Positions 5,055-5,407 of a stretch of 5,407 nt of DNA are shown in pieces (position 1 is the first letter of the stretch; the number at the start of each line of letters is the position of its first letter). The translations under genes were made by a program, and so were the position numbers. The DNA comes from Bacteroidales bacterium (GTDB lineage: Bacteria > Bacteroidota > Bacteroidia > Bacteroidales > P3): positions 1-5,407 of the forward strand of contig CAAGHV010000188.1 of assembly GCA_900769785.1 (NCBI GenBank). Reading direction: 5' to 3'. A model generated the notes under the pieces. It saw only the letters and a program-made list of their open reading frames with translations, made no database searches and was not told the DNA's origin.

Positions 5055-5407
5055 CTACTTTGCTTGGCAGAAAGTATAGATAGGAAGATTATTGTTGGGT
5101 ATAAATTTGATTTTCCTATTGTAGCGAGCTGATAGCATTGCTTTGTTTTTGGCATGATGACCCACAGCAGCATTCACTTGCTGCGAAGGAACCTCTATAA
5201 CAATATCGCCCTCAGAGCTATCGAAATTGGCTTGCAAAAATATATCATACCATATTTCGGTTTGCACCAACTCTTTGAAAGCTACATGAAAAGGACCTGC
5301 AAGATAGTCGGTACCGCTAATAAAACCTTCAGTTGGATGCAGTCCCACTCGAAGAACCACCACATTATTTTTCTCGAAATGATATAGTATAGGTTTTACC
5401 CAATCAA
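5055..5407 (-). CDS. Elp3/HemN-type radical SAM protein (C-terminal 116 residues, runs off the window)
   Basis: The reading frame is open from the window edge (first full codons give DWVKPILYHFEKNN) to a TAG stop at 5057-5055. The section VVVLRVGLHPTEGF followed by YLAGPFHVAFKELVQTEIWYDIF matches, from memory of the family, the end of the radical SAM barrel in COG1243-like (Elp3-related) proteins, where the pattern is RIGLqpT...AGPFHPaFreLVes. The final part, VPSQQVNAAVGHHAKNKAMLSARY, resembles their C-terminal domain with its VGxxxxN pattern. The radical SAM CxxxCxxC cluster would lie upstream, outside the window, so the catalytic part cannot be checked. In those family members the position after AGPFH is usually Pro; here it is Val. 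A GTG at 5363 could look like a start but the frame and homology continue upstream. The exact reaction is unknown. Confidence 0.72.
   Translation of the reverse strand, partial: DWVKPILYHFEKNNVVVLRVGLHPTEGFISGTDYLAGPFHVAFKELVQTEIWYDIFLQANFDSSEGDIVIEVPSQQVNAAVGHHAKNKAMLSARYNRKIKFIPNNNLPIYTFCQAK

Noticed and set aside
5055..5363. Small complete gene starting at GTG 5363
   Set aside because: The frame stays open to the window edge and the upstream codons continue the radical SAM family pattern, so this is the tail of a longer gene.

Overview
The window looks like part of a chromosome from the order Bacteroidales (phylum Bacteroidota), perhaps a Prevotella- or Bacteroides-type gut or oral species. 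Four things point there: gldF/gldG-type genes, a lipoprotein with the YVDLGLPSGLKWA repeat common in that group, two upstream regions matching the Bacteroidetes promoter (TTTG or TTG, about 20 bases, TAnnTTTG), and A/T-rich start regions without Shine-Dalgarno sequences. All four protein-coding regions lie on the minus strand, so genetic order runs from high to low coordinates.

Layout in transcription order: (1) 5407-5055, the last 116 codons of an Elp3/HemN-type radical SAM protein whose start is outside the window. (2) 5054-4787, a spacer with a 14-bp inverted repeat and a good promoter for the next genes. (3) 4786-1099, a compact three-gene unit: gldF (ABC-2 permease), gldG (membrane-anchored auxiliary subunit) and a DUF4340 membrane protein, with gaps of 37 and 39 bases. 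(4) 1076-1036, a strong hairpin terminator closing the unit. (5) 1035-443, about 590 bases with no credible gene but dense repeat structure. (6) 442-293, promoter and leader of the last gene. (7) 292-1, the first 97 codons of a secreted lipoprotein that runs off the window.

GldF, GldG and the DUF4340 protein probably form one inner-membrane machine: GldF as channel or permease, GldG as a large periplasmic subunit anchored at both ends, and the DUF4340 protein as a second periplasmic partner. The ATPase (GldA type) expected to drive it is not in the window. The transported substrate cannot be read from the sequence.

The most unusual part is the non-coding stretch 596-1035. It holds a 13-bp inverted repeat, a G-rich strip, three GGCGTTT repeats exactly 22 bp apart, and a 108-bp dyad (802-909) with four 13-bp palindromes centred exactly 21 bp apart. 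As single-stranded RNA or DNA this dyad can fold into two adjacent hairpins whose 6-base loops are themselves complementary at 5 of 6 positions. What it does is unknown.
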